From Woeseiaceae bacterium (GTDB lineage Bacteria > Pseudomonadota > Gammaproteobacteria > Steroidobacterales > Woeseiaceae): a stretch of DNA of 64,000 bases. Position 1 is the first letter of the stretch. Each line of letters starts with the position of its first letter. The notes under the pieces were generated by a model, which saw only the letters and a program-made list of their open reading frames with translations, was not told the origin of the DNA and did not search any database. The position numbers and the translations under genes were made by a program. Positions 46,831-58,813 of this stretch are shown here, piece after piece. The stretch is taken from positions 186,001 through 250,000 of the forward strand of contig JANQLK010000022.1 in NCBI GenBank assembly GCA_028280615.1, read 5' to 3'.

Positions 46831-47658
46831 ATGAATATTGACACCAATAGCGGCGCCACTCGTTTCTCGTCTATGGATGAGGACCAACTTGTCCTGTCAC
46901 TCCAAGACCCCAATCTGTCGGATGAGGAAAGGAGTGAAGTTAACCGGACGCTACTGGAAAAGAAGGTCTCCTCGAAGGCCAAACCTAGCGAACTAGCACG
47001 AAGCGCAACAAACACCCGTTTTAGCCAATCGTCTCAACGTGGACCGTCGCCAACGGTTTGGTCAGGAGCTGCTGCGCTCTTTTTCGCTGCAACGACTGTC
47101 TTTCTGGTCGCAATCCTGGAACCTGGCATATCGATGTCTCGAGTGGCCGTGATCGGGGCTGTACCATTTGTGGCGATAGGAATTGTCGCGAGGTTCTTAG
47201 GGGTCGTTGCTGTTCCGGCATTTTTTGTCGGGATTCTCGGGATTCTCTACTTCAAGGGTCAGTTGAGCGCCTCTCCGATAGTCTATTTGAGCATTGTCGT
47301 CGGGCTTGCCACAGCCGGCATAGTTGCTGACGGTTGGATGCGATCAGTAACCCGTTCACCGAAACAAGGAAATGGCATTGCGCTAGTTCTGTCGATCGTT
47401 CTATATATAGGATTGGTCGCGAGTGTTTCCATAAAGGCCAAAGAAGACCCTGCCAATTTTCGTCTTGGCGTTGTGTCTGCGAGAACAACGTCGGAGCCGA
47501 AGCCGCAAAGAGTTCGCTTTATTCACAGGGGTCAATTTATGGAGGGAACGGTGTTGAGAGTCGACGGAAACAAGGTTTGGATAGTTTTGGAAGGCGGAAC
47601 GACAACTTGGCACTACAAACGCAATGTCACGTTTCTTGACGAAGAAGGACAAGATTGA
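46831..47658 (+). CDS. Multi-pass membrane protein with C-terminal soluble domain
   Basis: The 275-residue protein starts at the ATG at 46831, which follows a strong GGAGGT site; an upstream GTG is less likely. The N-terminal 75 residues are polar (DEDQLVLSLQDPNLSDEERSEVNRTLLEKK), then five hydrophobic segments between about 80 and 195 (SGAAALFFAATTVFLVAILEPG, VAVIGAVPFVAIGIVARFL, VVAVPAFFVGILGILYF, PIVYLSIVVGLATAGIVADG, IALVLSIVLYIGLVASVSI). The C-terminal part (about 200-275) is soluble, with RVRFIHRGQFMEGTVLRVDGNKVWIVLEGG, reminiscent of a small beta barrel. No family recognised. It reads away from the SWW protein and has a different strand from its neighbours. Confidence 0.6.
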   Translation: MNIDTNSGATRFSSMDEDQLVLSLQDPNLSDEERSEVNRTLLEKKVSSKAKPSELARSATNTRFSQSSQRGPSPTVWSGAAALFFAATTVFLVAILEPGISMSRVAVIGAVPFVAIGIVARFLGVVAVPAFFVGILGILYFKGQLSASPIVYLSIVVGLATAGIVADGWMRSVTRSPKQGNGIALVLSIVLYIGLVASVSIKAKEDPANFRLGVVSARTTSEPKPQRVRFIHRGQFMEGTVLRVDGNKVWIVLEGGTTTWHYKRNVTFLDEEGQD

Positions 47659-47914
47659 CGTCTGTGATCCCATTACTCTGTAATGACAGAAGATGGGGAC
47701 CCTTGATCCAACGTCCACTCTTGACCCGATCTCGCCACTGTTTCGGACAACCGACATGACAAGGGTTGATCACAATTTGTACTATCAGATTTGTCCCAGA
47801 TTGGCGCCGCAGCCAATTGCCAATTGGCGAACAGCCCGCCCCCGAAACTCTGGAGACTGTCTTTTTCGATTCCTATTTGCTCTATCCTCTCAAGAATAAG
47901 AGCCTCCGGGTAAC
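47659..47914. other. Non-coding stretch at the glmS end of the island
   Basis: I found no gene here. It is rich in short A/T runs and contains a local inverted repeat CAATTGCCAATTG-like region (47813-47828, CCAATTGCCAATTGG). There is no clear terminator for the gene ending at 47658. Confidence 0.4.
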
Positions 47915-48256
47915 CTAGGTTGGTTCAACTGCAATTGTGGGATTGTCTGACCGGTGATCGATGTATTTGAATTCCTTCGCGGCATCTTTAAGCCGAGATT
48001 CATAACTGCGACCGTCTTTTATCGGCGTGACCGACGCCTTTCTCCGTTTTCGCGATGCCGAATCCTGCCCTTCGCTAGTCGCCTTTTCCTCCGGCGTCAG
48101 CATCGACTCTGCTGCCTGACTCAGAATCTCACGCTCAGATCGCTTCGCTGCCGCGGACCCCAACCGCGCCAGCTGATTGTCCTCGAGAGGCCATGGGCAC
48201 CAAAGGTCCGGACTTGATCGGCTCGCTTGCTTGTTTGTCTTGAACTGCTGATACAT
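47915..48256 (-). CDS. Doubtful small ORF directly after glmS
   Basis: The ORF is 113 codons, starts with ATG 21 bases after the glmS stop and lies on the same strand. The product is polar and basic with AAKRSEREILSQAAESMLTPEEKATSEGQDSASRKRRKAS and no recognisable domain or ribosome-binding site. It may be read-through filler of the island edge rather than a gene. Its start coincides with the position where Tn7-type elements insert. Confidence 0.35.
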   Translation of the reverse strand: MYQQFKTNKQASRSSPDLWCPWPLEDNQLARLGSAAAKRSEREILSQAAESMLTPEEKATSEGQDSASRKRRKASVTPIKDGRSYESRLKDAAKEFKYIDHRSDNPTIAVEPT

Positions 48257-48313
48257 GTCAAGCGGTTGCTTGCGCGCCTACTCCACCGTCACCGACTTCG
48301 CCAGGTTTCTCGG
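48253..48313 (-). other. Inferred attTn7-type attachment site at the glmS 3' end
   Basis: The last codons of glmS ([17 protein letters not shown]) are those conserved for recognition by Tn7 TnsD. Tn7-like elements insert about 25 bases beyond the stop codon, near 48253. Directly beyond lies a run of low-GC genes not found in the atp-glm core. No Tn7 end repeats or tns genes are visible. This is inference from established Tn7 biology. Confidence 0.4.
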
Positions 48314-50110
48314 CTGGTCAACATCGGTGCCTTTCAGTACGGCGACGTGATAGGACAGTAGCTGCAGCGGCACGGTGTAGACGATCGGCGCGATCAGCCG
48401 GTCGGCGTGCGGCATCGGGATCACCTTGATGCCTTCCTCGTCTTCCAGGCCGGTCTCGCGATCGGCGAACACGTACAGCTGCCCGCCGCGGGCGCGCACT
48501 ACCTGCATGTTGGACTTGAGCTTGTCCAAGAGCTCGTTGTTGGGCGCGACCACGATGACCGGCATGTCCTCATCGATCAGGGCCAGCGGTCCGTGCTTCA
48601 GCTCGCCCGCGGCATAGGCCTCGGCGTGGATATAGGAAATCTCCTTTAGCTTCAGCGCGCCCTCCATCGCTATCGGCCACATCGGTCCGCGACCGAGGAA
48701 CAGCGTGTGCTCTTTCTCCGCGAAATCCTCGGCTACGTGTTTCAGCCCGTCATTCATCGCCAGCACTTCCTCGACGGCGGCTGCCGTATGCATGACGTGC
48801 GGCACCAGCTCGGCTTCCATTTCCGCGCTCATGCCCCGCTGGCGCGCCAGTATCAGCGTAACGATCAGCATGGACAGGAGCTGCGTCGTGAAGGCCTTGG
48901 TGCTGGCAACGCCGATCTCGGGACCGGCCTGAGTCATCATGACGAGATCGGATTCGCGCACCATCGAGCTGTGCGCGCTGTTGCAGACGGTCAGCGAGCC
49001 GAGATAGCCCGCCTGCTTCGCCATGCGCAGCGCTTCCAGCGTGTCCGCGGTTTCACCGGACTGCGACAGCGTCAGGAACAGCGTGTTCGGCGGCACGGCT
49101 ACTTGGCGGTAGCGGTATTCGCTCGCGATTTCGACCTGGGCCATTACCCCTGACAGCGCTTCAAGCCAGTACTTCGCCACGCAGCCGGCATGGTAGCTGG
49201 TACCGCAGGCGACGATGTGAATGTTCTCCACATTGGCCAGTATCTCGCTCGCCTGCGGCCCCAGCGATTCCGCGACCACCTTGCCGCTCTCGATGCGTCC
49301 GTACAGCGTGTTGGCGAGGGCGCTCGGCTGCTCGAAGATTTCCTTCAGCATGAAGTGCCGGTACGGGCCCTTCTCGGCCGACTCGGTCGTCCACTGGGTT
49401 TCGTGGATCTCGCGTTCGACGTCTTTGCCGTCCGCATCGAGTACACGAACTTCCTGGCGGGTAATCTCCGCCAGGTCGCCCTGCTCGAGATAGATGAAGC
49501 GCTGGGTTACGGGCAACAGGGCCGGGACGCCGCTGGCGACGAAGTTCTCGCCGATACCGAGCCCGATAACCAGCGGGCTCGCGACCCGGCTGACCACGAT
49601 GCGATCGGGATCCTCTGCGTCGTAGACGAGCAGTGCGAACGCGCCGGTGAACCGTTTGACCGATTTCCCGACCGCGGTGACGAGGTCGTCGCCCTCTTTC
49701 AGGTAGTCGTGCACGAGATGGGCAGCCACCTCGGTATCCGTCTCGGATTCGAACGTGTAGCCCTTCGCCTCCAGTTCGTCCTTGATCTCCTGGTAGTTCT
49801 CGATGATGCCGTTGTGGATGACGGCGACGCGGTCACCGGAGAGATGCGGGTGCGCGTTGGCCTCGGTAACGCCGCCGTGCGTTGCCCAGCGCGTATGTGC
49901 AACGCCGAGCTGACCCGCAAGCGGGCGCTCGTCGAGCTTCGTCGCAAGCTCCGCAACCTTGCCCACGGTCCGGCACAGGCCGATCGTCCGGTCCCGCTGC
50001 AATACGGCGACCCCCGCGGAGTCGTAGCCGCGGTACTCGAGCCTTCGCAAACCCTCCACGAGGATGGGCAGGACGTTTCGCTCGCCGATGACACCTACGA
50101 TTCCACACAC
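48278..50110 (-). CDS. glmS: Glutamine--fructose-6-phosphate aminotransferase GlmS
   Basis: The 610-residue enzyme begins [33 protein letters not shown] with the N-terminal nucleophile Cys of the glutaminase domain, [13 protein letters not shown] and a [14 protein letters not shown] segment. The C-terminal half has two SIS domains ([66 protein letters not shown]). It makes glucosamine-6-phosphate from fructose-6-phosphate and glutamine, the first step to UDP-GlcNAc. No ribozyme of the Firmicutes type is visible upstream. It follows glmU with about 107 bases between. Confidence 0.97.
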   Translation of the reverse strand: MCGIVGVIGERNVLPILVEGLRRLEYRGYDSAGVAVLQRDRTIGLCRTVGKVAELATKLDERPLAGQLGVAHTRWATHGGVTEANAHPHLSGDRVAVIHNGIIENYQEIKDELEAKGYTFESETDTEVAAHLVHDYLKEGDDLVTAVGKSVKRFTGAFALLVYDAEDPDRIVVSRVASPLVIGLGIGENFVASGVPALLPVTQRFIYLEQGDLAEITRQEVRVLDADGKDVEREIHETQWTTESAEKGPYRHFMLKEIFEQPSALANTLYGRIESGKVVAESLGPQASEILANVENIHIVACGTSYHAGCVAKYWLEALSGVMAQVEIASEYRYRQVAVPPNTLFLTLSQSGETADTLEALRMAKQAGYLGSLTVCNSAHSSMVRESDLVMMTQAGPEIGVASTKAFTTQLLSMLIVTLILARQRGMSAEMEAELVPHVMHTAAAVEEVLAMNDGLKHVAEDFAEKEHTLFLGRGPMWPIAMEGALKLKEISYIHAEAYAAGELKHGPLALIDEDMPVIVVAPNNELLDKLKSNMQVVRARGGQLYVFADRETGLEDEEGIKVIPMPHADRLIAPIVYTVPLQLLSYHVAVLKGTDVDQPRNLAKSVTVE

Positions 50111-50217
50111 TGTCGATTACTCCTGATTTGAGCTTGCCGGAATCGGCTATTGTCGCATGTCCGGGATCGCCGGCCTGCTGGCCGGTTCTCATTCCGGACT
50201 GTCTCCCTGTAAACGAC

Positions 50218-51582
50218 TCAGCCGGACTTCTTGACCGGCTTTTTCCAGCCGTCCACGGTCACCTGACGGGCACGCGCGACGGTCAGCTTGTCCGCCGGGG
50301 CCGCCCTGGAGACCACCGAACCCGCGCCGAGCGTGGCGCCCCTGCCGATCTCGATCGGCGCAACGAGCATGACGCCCGAGCCGATGAAGACGCCGTCGCC
50401 GATCACGGTGCGGTGCTTGTTGGCGCCGTCGTAGTTGCAGGTGATCGTGCCGGCGCCGACGTTGACGGTCTCGCCCATGTCGGTGTCGCCGACGTAGCTC
50501 AGATGGTTTACCTTGCTGCCGTCGGCGACGTTGCTGTTCTTGATCTCGACGAAGTTGCCGAGCTTGACGCGGTCGGCGAGCACGGCGCCGGGACGCATTC
50601 GCGCAAACGGCCCGAGCTCGCAGTCGGCGCCGGTCGAGGCCCCTTCGAAGTGACAGTTTGAATGAATCACGGTGCCGGCACCGATACGGCTGTCACGAAT
50701 CACGTTGTTGGATTCGACGCGCACACCGTCGCCGAGGTGGACTTCACCCTCGAACACGTTGTTGACGTCGATGAACACGTCCTTGCCGCAGGTGAGCGAA
50801 CCGCGTATGTCGACACGAGCCGGATCGGCAAAGCCCACTCCCTGTTCCATGAGCTCATCCACGAGCCTGGACTGCAGGGCCCGCTCGGCCGTGGCCAGCT
50901 GTTTTTTGTCGTTGATCCCCATAACCTCCTCCGGCGTGCCGGCCTTGATGCCATGCACGGTAACGCCGTCGGCGACGGCCATTTCGATGACGTCGGTCAG
51001 GTAGTACTCGCCCTGCGCGTTGTCGTTGCCGAGCCTGTCGAGCCAGCCTTTGAGCCGCGCCGCGGGACATAACATAACCCCGGTGTTGATCTCGGCGATC
51101 GCCTGTTCTTCGGGACTCGCGTCTTTCTGCTCGACGATTCGGCTGACGTTGCCGCCCTCGCGGACGACGCGCCCGTAGCCGGTCGGGTCGTCCATGTCGA
51201 CGCTCAGGACGGCCATTTCGTCCATGCCCGTCGCGTCGATCAGTCGCGTAAGCGTCGTAGGCATGAGCAGCGGGACGTCGCCGAACAGGACCAGCACGGC
51301 GTTGCCGTCCGCGGTGTCGGGCATCGCCTGCATGACGGCATGGCCGGTCCCGTTTTGCTGTTCTTGCAGTGCCCAGCGCAGCTCGCGGTCGGCGAACGTG
51401 GCCTCGACGAGCTCGGCGCCGTGGCCGTAGACGACGCAGATGTCGTCAGCCGTCAGCGCTTCGGCGCAATCGACGACATGGCCAAGCAGCGGCTTGCCGG
51501 CGAGTTCGTGCAACACTTTGGGCAGGTCGGAGCGCATGCGCGTTCCCTGGCCCGCCGCGAGAATGACAATACTCAAGCCCAA
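50218..51582 (-). CDS. glmU: Bifunctional N-acetylglucosamine-1-phosphate uridyltransferase / glucosamine-1-phosphate acetyltransferase GlmU
   Basis: The 454-residue protein starts LSIVILAAGQGTRMRSDLPKVLHEL, the sugar-nucleotidyltransferase motif, and has a C-terminal left-handed beta helix (LGPFARMRPGAVLADRVKLGNFVEIKNSNVADGSKVNHLSYVGDTDMGETVNVGAGTITCNYDG). It converts glucosamine-1-phosphate to UDP-GlcNAc. There is no ATG; the TTG at 51582 with GGAGG six bases upstream fits best, with TTG at 51576 an alternative. The length matches E. coli GlmU (456). Confidence 0.95.
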   Translation of the reverse strand: MGLSIVILAAGQGTRMRSDLPKVLHELAGKPLLGHVVDCAEALTADDICVVYGHGAELVEATFADRELRWALQEQQNGTGHAVMQAMPDTADGNAVLVLFGDVPLLMPTTLTRLIDATGMDEMAVLSVDMDDPTGYGRVVREGGNVSRIVEQKDASPEEQAIAEINTGVMLCPAARLKGWLDRLGNDNAQGEYYLTDVIEMAVADGVTVHGIKAGTPEEVMGINDKKQLATAERALQSRLVDELMEQGVGFADPARVDIRGSLTCGKDVFIDVNNVFEGEVHLGDGVRVESNNVIRDSRIGAGTVIHSNCHFEGASTGADCELGPFARMRPGAVLADRVKLGNFVEIKNSNVADGSKVNHLSYVGDTDMGETVNVGAGTITCNYDGANKHRTVIGDGVFIGSGVMLVAPIEIGRGATLGAGSVVSRAAPADKLTVARARQVTVDGWKKPVKKSG

Positions 51583-51675
51583 GAGGAGCCTCCGGTTCGC
51601 GGCACGAAATGATACAGCATTTACGTGACACTTAAGGTTCAGACGCCATTCAGGGGCTTGCTGTATAGTCCGCGC

Positions 51676-52209
51676 ATGCGCACCGTCTTCCTGAGCCTGA
51701 TCGCCGTTTGCATGGCCGCCTGCGGCAACGGCGGCATCTACGTTCGTGACGGCGTGACCGACGGCGATACTTTCTACCTTGCCGACCAGGCGTTCATGGA
51801 CCGCGATCCGGTGTTGCAGAGCTGGGTCGCCTACAGCCTGGCGCGCAGCGCCTGCCAGCTCGAGATCGGCGGCCCGAATCCGGCCCGGGTCAGCGACTAC
51901 GGCTGCGAATTCTCCGCCCGGCAGCTGATGCTGGACAGCTGGGAGGAGAACCGGGCCCGCGACCCGTCCCTGCGCCACGCCTACCTGGACGAACTCTCGA
52001 GGGTCCGCGAGGCCGGCTTTCTCGACGAGTACGTCGTCGACTACTACCGCAAGCCGAACTGGCAGGTGCCTGCCGAGGTCAACGTGGCCGACTTCCGCGC
52101 CTGGCGGCGCGAGCACCTGCGCGATCATCAGCCCGAGACGCGCCTGATCGGCTCGTGGAACTACAGCGCGCTCACTTCGCAGCGCTCGGGTCCGATTGAG
52201 GCTGATTGA
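51676..52209 (+). CDS. Small lipoprotein of unknown function
   Basis: The 177-residue protein starts MRTVFLSLIAVCMAACGNGG, with lipobox CMAAC (Cys16). The mature region is acidic and helix-rich with ADQAFMDRDPVLQSWVAYSLARSACQLEIGGPNPARVSDYGCEFSAR and no recognised domain. Its stop overlaps the TTG start of the downstream symporter by 4 bases (TTGA), so the two are translationally coupled. It reads away from glmU. Two Cys residues in the mature part might form a disulfide. Function unknown. Confidence 0.75.
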   Translation: MRTVFLSLIAVCMAACGNGGIYVRDGVTDGDTFYLADQAFMDRDPVLQSWVAYSLARSACQLEIGGPNPARVSDYGCEFSARQLMLDSWEENRARDPSLRHAYLDELSRVREAGFLDEYVVDYYRKPNWQVPAEVNVADFRAWRREHLRDHQPETRLIGSWNYSALTSQRSGPIEAD

Positions 52210-53660
52210 GTACCGAAGCGATTGTCCTGATCGGGGTCGGCCTGTACCTCTTCATCATGATCGGCGTCGGGCTGTACGCCTCCCGGCAAACGCACACGCT
52301 GTCCGAATTCATCGTCGCGGGACGGCAGATGCCGCCCTTGCTGCTGACGACGACGATCGTCGCGACCTGGTTCGGCGGCGGCACCGTGCTGGGCGCGTCG
52401 GGAGCCGCATACGAGGACGGCCTGCTGGGCGTCGTCGCCGACCCGTTCGGCGCGGCGCTGTGCATCCTGCTCGTGGGCCTGTTCTTCGCGCGGCTGTTCC
52501 GGCGGCTCAAACTGCTGACCTTCGTCGACTTCGTCGAGCAGCGCTACGGGTCGTTCGCGGCGGTCGTCGCCGCCGTGTCGTCGGTCGCCTCCAACGTCGG
52601 CTGGGTGGCCGGGATGCTCGTGGCCTTCGGCCTGCTGTTCGAGTCGCTCACCGGTGTGCCGCTCGAGATCGGCATTTTCGCGGGCGCCGTCGTGATCTTC
52701 GTGTACACGGCCGTCGGCGGCCTCTGGGCCGTCGCACTGACCGACTTCATCCAGATGCTGATCGTCGTCGTCGGTCTCGGCGTTCTGCTCGTCGTCGTGC
52801 TCGACGACGTCGGCGGCTGGGCGACGATCTCGGCCGCCGTGCCCGAGGGTACGTTTCGTTTCCTGCCCAGGGAAAACACGGGTGAGCAATGGCTCAACTA
52901 CCTGCGGGCGTGGGTCATTTTCGGCGTCGCCGATATCTCCTCGCAGTCGCTTATGCAGCGGGCGATGGCGGCGCGAAGCGAGCGGGTCGCGGTGCGCTCG
53001 TTCTATTTCGCCTCCGCCGGCTACCTGATCTTCGGCATGGTGCCCGTGTTGCTCGGCATCATCGCCAGCGTGACGATGCCCGGGCTCGAGGACACCGAGG
53101 CCGCGATCCCGGCGCTCGCCATCGCGCATTTGCACCCGGTTGCGATCGCCGTATTCGTCGGTGCGATCCTGGCCGTCGTCATGAGCTCGGCCGACAGCGC
53201 GCTGTTGAGCGCTGCCAGCCTGATCAGCCGCAACCTGTTGCCACTCGTGAAACGCGATCCGACCGACCGGCTGTCGCTGCTGGTCGCGCGGCTCTCGATT
53301 CCCGCCTGCGGCCTTTTCGCGATCGGCATCGCGTTCAAGGCGCAGATCGTCTACGACCTCGTCATCGATGCGAACGTGCTGCTGCTCGCCGCCGTCATCG
53401 CACCGCTGATCCTCGGCGTCTGGTGGCGGCGTGCGAATCGCGTCGGGGCGATCGCCGGCATGCTGTCCGGAGTTACCGCGTGGGCCGTGACGAGTCTCGT
53501 CGCACCGGGCCTTCCGGGCGACCTCATCGGGCTGTTTGCGTCGCTATTGGCGATGCTCGTCGTCACGCCGCTGACGCAGACCCTGGATCCACCGCGGCCG
53601 GTACTCGACAGCGATGGTAACCAGGTGGCGCTGGATCGGCGCTTCGGCGGTTGGAGCTAG
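52206..53660 (+). CDS. Sodium:solute symporter (SSS) family transporter
   Basis: The 484-residue protein has about 13 membrane segments of the LeuT-like SSS family: LIGVGLYLFIMIGVGLYASRQTHTLSEFIVAGRQMP at the N-terminus, TTTIVATWFGGGTVLGASGAAYEDGLLG, then ILAVVMSSADSALLSAASLISRNLL, which includes the conserved sodium-site serines. It couples substrate uptake to Na+. The SSS family has many substrates (proline, pantothenate, sugars, nucleosides) and this sequence does not settle which. The start is TTG at 52206 overlapping the upstream lipoprotein stop. The 3' end overlaps the beta-barrel gene by 4 bases on the other strand. Confidence 0.9.
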   Translation: MSTEAIVLIGVGLYLFIMIGVGLYASRQTHTLSEFIVAGRQMPPLLLTTTIVATWFGGGTVLGASGAAYEDGLLGVVADPFGAALCILLVGLFFARLFRRLKLLTFVDFVEQRYGSFAAVVAAVSSVASNVGWVAGMLVAFGLLFESLTGVPLEIGIFAGAVVIFVYTAVGGLWAVALTDFIQMLIVVVGLGVLLVVVLDDVGGWATISAAVPEGTFRFLPRENTGEQWLNYLRAWVIFGVADISSQSLMQRAMAARSERVAVRSFYFASAGYLIFGMVPVLLGIIASVTMPGLEDTEAAIPALAIAHLHPVAIAVFVGAILAVVMSSADSALLSAASLISRNLLPLVKRDPTDRLSLLVARLSIPACGLFAIGIAFKAQIVYDLVIDANVLLLAAVIAPLILGVWWRRANRVGAIAGMLSGVTAWAVTSLVAPGLPGDLIGLFASLLAMLVVTPLTQTLDPPRPVLDSDGNQVALDRRFGGWS

Positions 53661-54283
53661 TTGAAATGCCAGACGAGGCCGACGGACAGCATCGACAGGT
53701 CGGCGCTTATGTCCGGGTCGATGTCGAAGATCTCGTATTCACCGCGAATCTCGATGTTGCCCAGGCTCAAGCGCGCGCCGATGCCGTACGCGGCATCCGT
53801 GCCGTCATCGCCGACCGACTCGCTTCCGCTCAGGTCGGGGAAGCCCGTCAGATTGATCGACGCCGTCAGGTCGGCGTCCCAGTTCACGAAGCCGACCTTG
53901 CCGAACACATCGAGCGGACCGAGGCCGAAGCCAACGACGCCGAATACGTCGAACGCGGTCACGTCGGCGTCCAGGCCAACCGTGCCCTCGGGGACCGTGA
54001 TGTCCGTGCTGGGACCGCCGAAATCGACGTAGCCGGCTTCGACGCCGAGATCGATTACCGGGATCGGGAACGTATAGCCGCCGAAGACCTTCCAGGCGAA
54101 GTCGTTCTCGTCGAAATCCGGGATGGTCAAAGCCTCGTCGAGGTCGCCCAAGGAGAATTCGACGGCCGCGGTACCGACGCTGCCGCCGGCGTAGAAACCG
54201 CTCTCGGCAGCGATGCTTGCCGAAAGCGGCGTGAGTGCGAGCAGAACTGCCGCGCAAAGGATCGTGCTCAGTCTGTTGAACAT
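53657..54283 (-). CDS. Outer-membrane beta-barrel protein (OmpA/porin-like fold)
   Basis: The 208-residue protein has a signal peptide (LSTILCAAVLLALTPLSASIAA) and a series of alternating hydrophobic strands: FYAGGSVGTAAVEFSL, AWKVFGGYTFPIPVIDLGVEAGYVDF, VFGVVGFGLGPLDVFGKVGFVNW, GIGARLSLGNIEIRGEYEIF and the final MLSVGLVWHFN ending in Asn after Phe. This fits an eight-stranded outer-membrane barrel (OMP_b-brl/OmpW-like). There is no peptidoglycan-binding domain. It lies after the symporter gene, convergent, with a 4-base overlap. Function unknown. Confidence 0.83.
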   Translation of the reverse strand: MFNRLSTILCAAVLLALTPLSASIAAESGFYAGGSVGTAAVEFSLGDLDEALTIPDFDENDFAWKVFGGYTFPIPVIDLGVEAGYVDFGGPSTDITVPEGTVGLDADVTAFDVFGVVGFGLGPLDVFGKVGFVNWDADLTASINLTGFPDLSGSESVGDDGTDAAYGIGARLSLGNIEIRGEYEIFDIDPDISADLSMLSVGLVWHFN

Positions 54284-54416
54284 ATTTTTGCCCCTGATAT
54301 GCGAAGAATGCGTGGCGCTCTACCACACGCGAGCATGAAGACACATATTCGGCAGGGCTGTCTACCGACTGGCTCAGAACTTTTTGTGATTTGGCGTAAG
54401 CGGTGAGCTATTCAGG

Positions 54417-54833
54417 CTAGCGCTTGCCCTTGAGCTTCTGCGACGCCCGGTACCGCGCCTCGGCCTCGGCGAGTTCGGCCTGCGCACGTTTGAGGTCGGT
54501 CTCGCTGGAAATACCGGCCAGGGCTTTCTCGGCCTCTTCCTTGGCCGCGAGCGCCGCGGCCTCGTCGAGCTGGTCGCCGCGCAGGGCCGTATCGGCGAGG
54601 ATCATCACGGCGTGCGGCTGGATCTCCAACAGCCCGCCCGTGATGTAGAAGCCTTCTTCCTTGTCCTCGATCGTCACGACGCGCACTTCGCCCGGGTTGA
54701 GCGCGGACAGGAGCGGCGCGTGGCGCGGCGCGATGCCGACCTCGCCCATCTCGGCCGGGGCGAAGACCATCTTCGCCTCGCCTGAGTGAATCTCGCCTTC
54801 GGCGGATACGATGTCGACCTGGATCGTGGCCAT
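54417..54833 (-). CDS. atpC: ATP synthase F1 subunit epsilon
   Basis: The 138-residue subunit begins TIQVDIVSAEGEIHSGEAKMVFAPAEMGEVGIAPRHAPLLSALNPGEVRV, the N-terminal beta sandwich of epsilon, and ends with the two-helix domain (AEKALAGISSETDLKRAQAELAEAEARYRASQKLK). It regulates ATP hydrolysis and links rotor to catalytic head. It follows atpD by 9 bases and is the last gene of the operon. Confidence 0.96.
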   Translation of the reverse strand: MATIQVDIVSAEGEIHSGEAKMVFAPAEMGEVGIAPRHAPLLSALNPGEVRVVTIEDKEEGFYITGGLLEIQPHAVMILADTALRGDQLDEAAALAAKEEAEKALAGISSETDLKRAQAELAEAEARYRASQKLKGKR

Positions 54834-54842
54834 CGGTTTTCC

Positions 54843-56234
<1,392 letters not shown>

Positions 56235-56278
56235 TCAACCATTCGGGCGTTTTACATCGCCGCGAAAAACAAATTCTC

Positions 56279-57151
56279 TTATCCGGACACCGCCGCGGCG
56301 CCGCCGACGATCTCGGAGATCTCCTGCGTAATTGCCGCCTGCCGGGCCTTGTTGTACTGGAGCTGCAGCGTGTCGATGATCTCGCCGGCGTTGTCCGTCG
56401 CTGACTTCATCGCCACCATCTTCGCGGCCATCTCGCAGGCGAAGTTCTCGACCGCGCCACGGTAGACCTGCGATTCGATGTAGCGCATCAGCACGTCGTC
56501 GAGCAATTCGCCGGCATCGGGCTCGTAAATGTAGTCCCAATGATCGGCCAGCGATTCCTCACCCAGGTCGATCTCGCTGACCGGCAGGATCGTCTCGGCC
56601 GTCGGCTGCTGGCTCATCGCACTGACGAAGATGCTGTGAAACAGGAAGACGCGGTCGATGCGGCCTTCCTCGTAAGCGTCGAGCATGATCTTGATCGAAC
56701 CGATCAGGTCGTTGACCGAGGGCTGATCGCCGAGATGGGTCGCCGTGCCGACGACGCTGCCGCCGAAACGCCGGAAGAACTGCACGGCCTTGGCGCCGAC
56801 GAGCGCCATATCCGTGTCGACGCCCTGATCCTTCCAGCGCGCCATCTCGCTGATGACGAGCTTGAAGAGATTGCTGTTCAGACCGCCGCACAGGCCGCGG
56901 TCGGTCGAGATGACGATGAAGCCGACGCGCTTGGCTTCGCGCTCCTCGAGATAGGGGTGCTTGTAGTCGGGGTTGGCATAGGCGAGATGGCCGATCACGC
57001 GCCGGATACGCTCGGCGTAGGGACGCGATGCATCCATCTGCGCCTGCGCCTTGCGGATCTTCGACGCCGCGACTTTCTCCATGGCGCTCGTGATCTTCGC
57101 CATGTTTTTTACGCTCGATATCTTGGAGCGTATTTCCTTTTCGCCTGGCAT
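56279..57151 (-). CDS. atpG: ATP synthase F1 subunit gamma
   Basis: The 290-residue rotor shaft begins [32 protein letters not shown], the N-terminal helix of gamma, and ends [45 protein letters not shown], the C-terminal helix. The middle includes [18 protein letters not shown], also diagnostic. It turns inside the alpha/beta hexamer. About 100 bases of leader separate it from atpA. Confidence 0.97.
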   Translation of the reverse strand: MPGEKEIRSKISSVKNMAKITSAMEKVAASKIRKAQAQMDASRPYAERIRRVIGHLAYANPDYKHPYLEEREAKRVGFIVISTDRGLCGGLNSNLFKLVISEMARWKDQGVDTDMALVGAKAVQFFRRFGGSVVGTATHLGDQPSVNDLIGSIKIMLDAYEEGRIDRVFLFHSIFVSAMSQQPTAETILPVSEIDLGEESLADHWDYIYEPDAGELLDDVLMRYIESQVYRGAVENFACEMAAKMVAMKSATDNAGEIIDTLQLQYNKARQAAITQEISEIVGGAAAVSG

Positions 57152-57254
57152 AAAAAAGCTCTGTCGTGTCGGGTTAGTTGAGTGCCAAACCGCGGTTCGG
57201 TAGCAAGCTCAAAAGAAGGTCCGATGCAGCTACGTCAGCAATCCGGGCCTCAAC

Positions 57255-58796
<1,542 letters not shown>

Positions 58797-58813
58797 GGGA
58801 TGTATTCCTTACG

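Noticed and set aside
48230-48277. Tn7 end sequence at the glmS border
   Set aside because: I looked for terminal inverted repeats and repeated TnsB sites near the expected insertion point and found none convincing. No tns genes are in the window.
50111-50217. glmS ribozyme or riboswitch
   Set aside because: The glmS ribozyme is a Firmicutes element and no matching leader or pseudoknot is visible in the short glmU-glmS gap.
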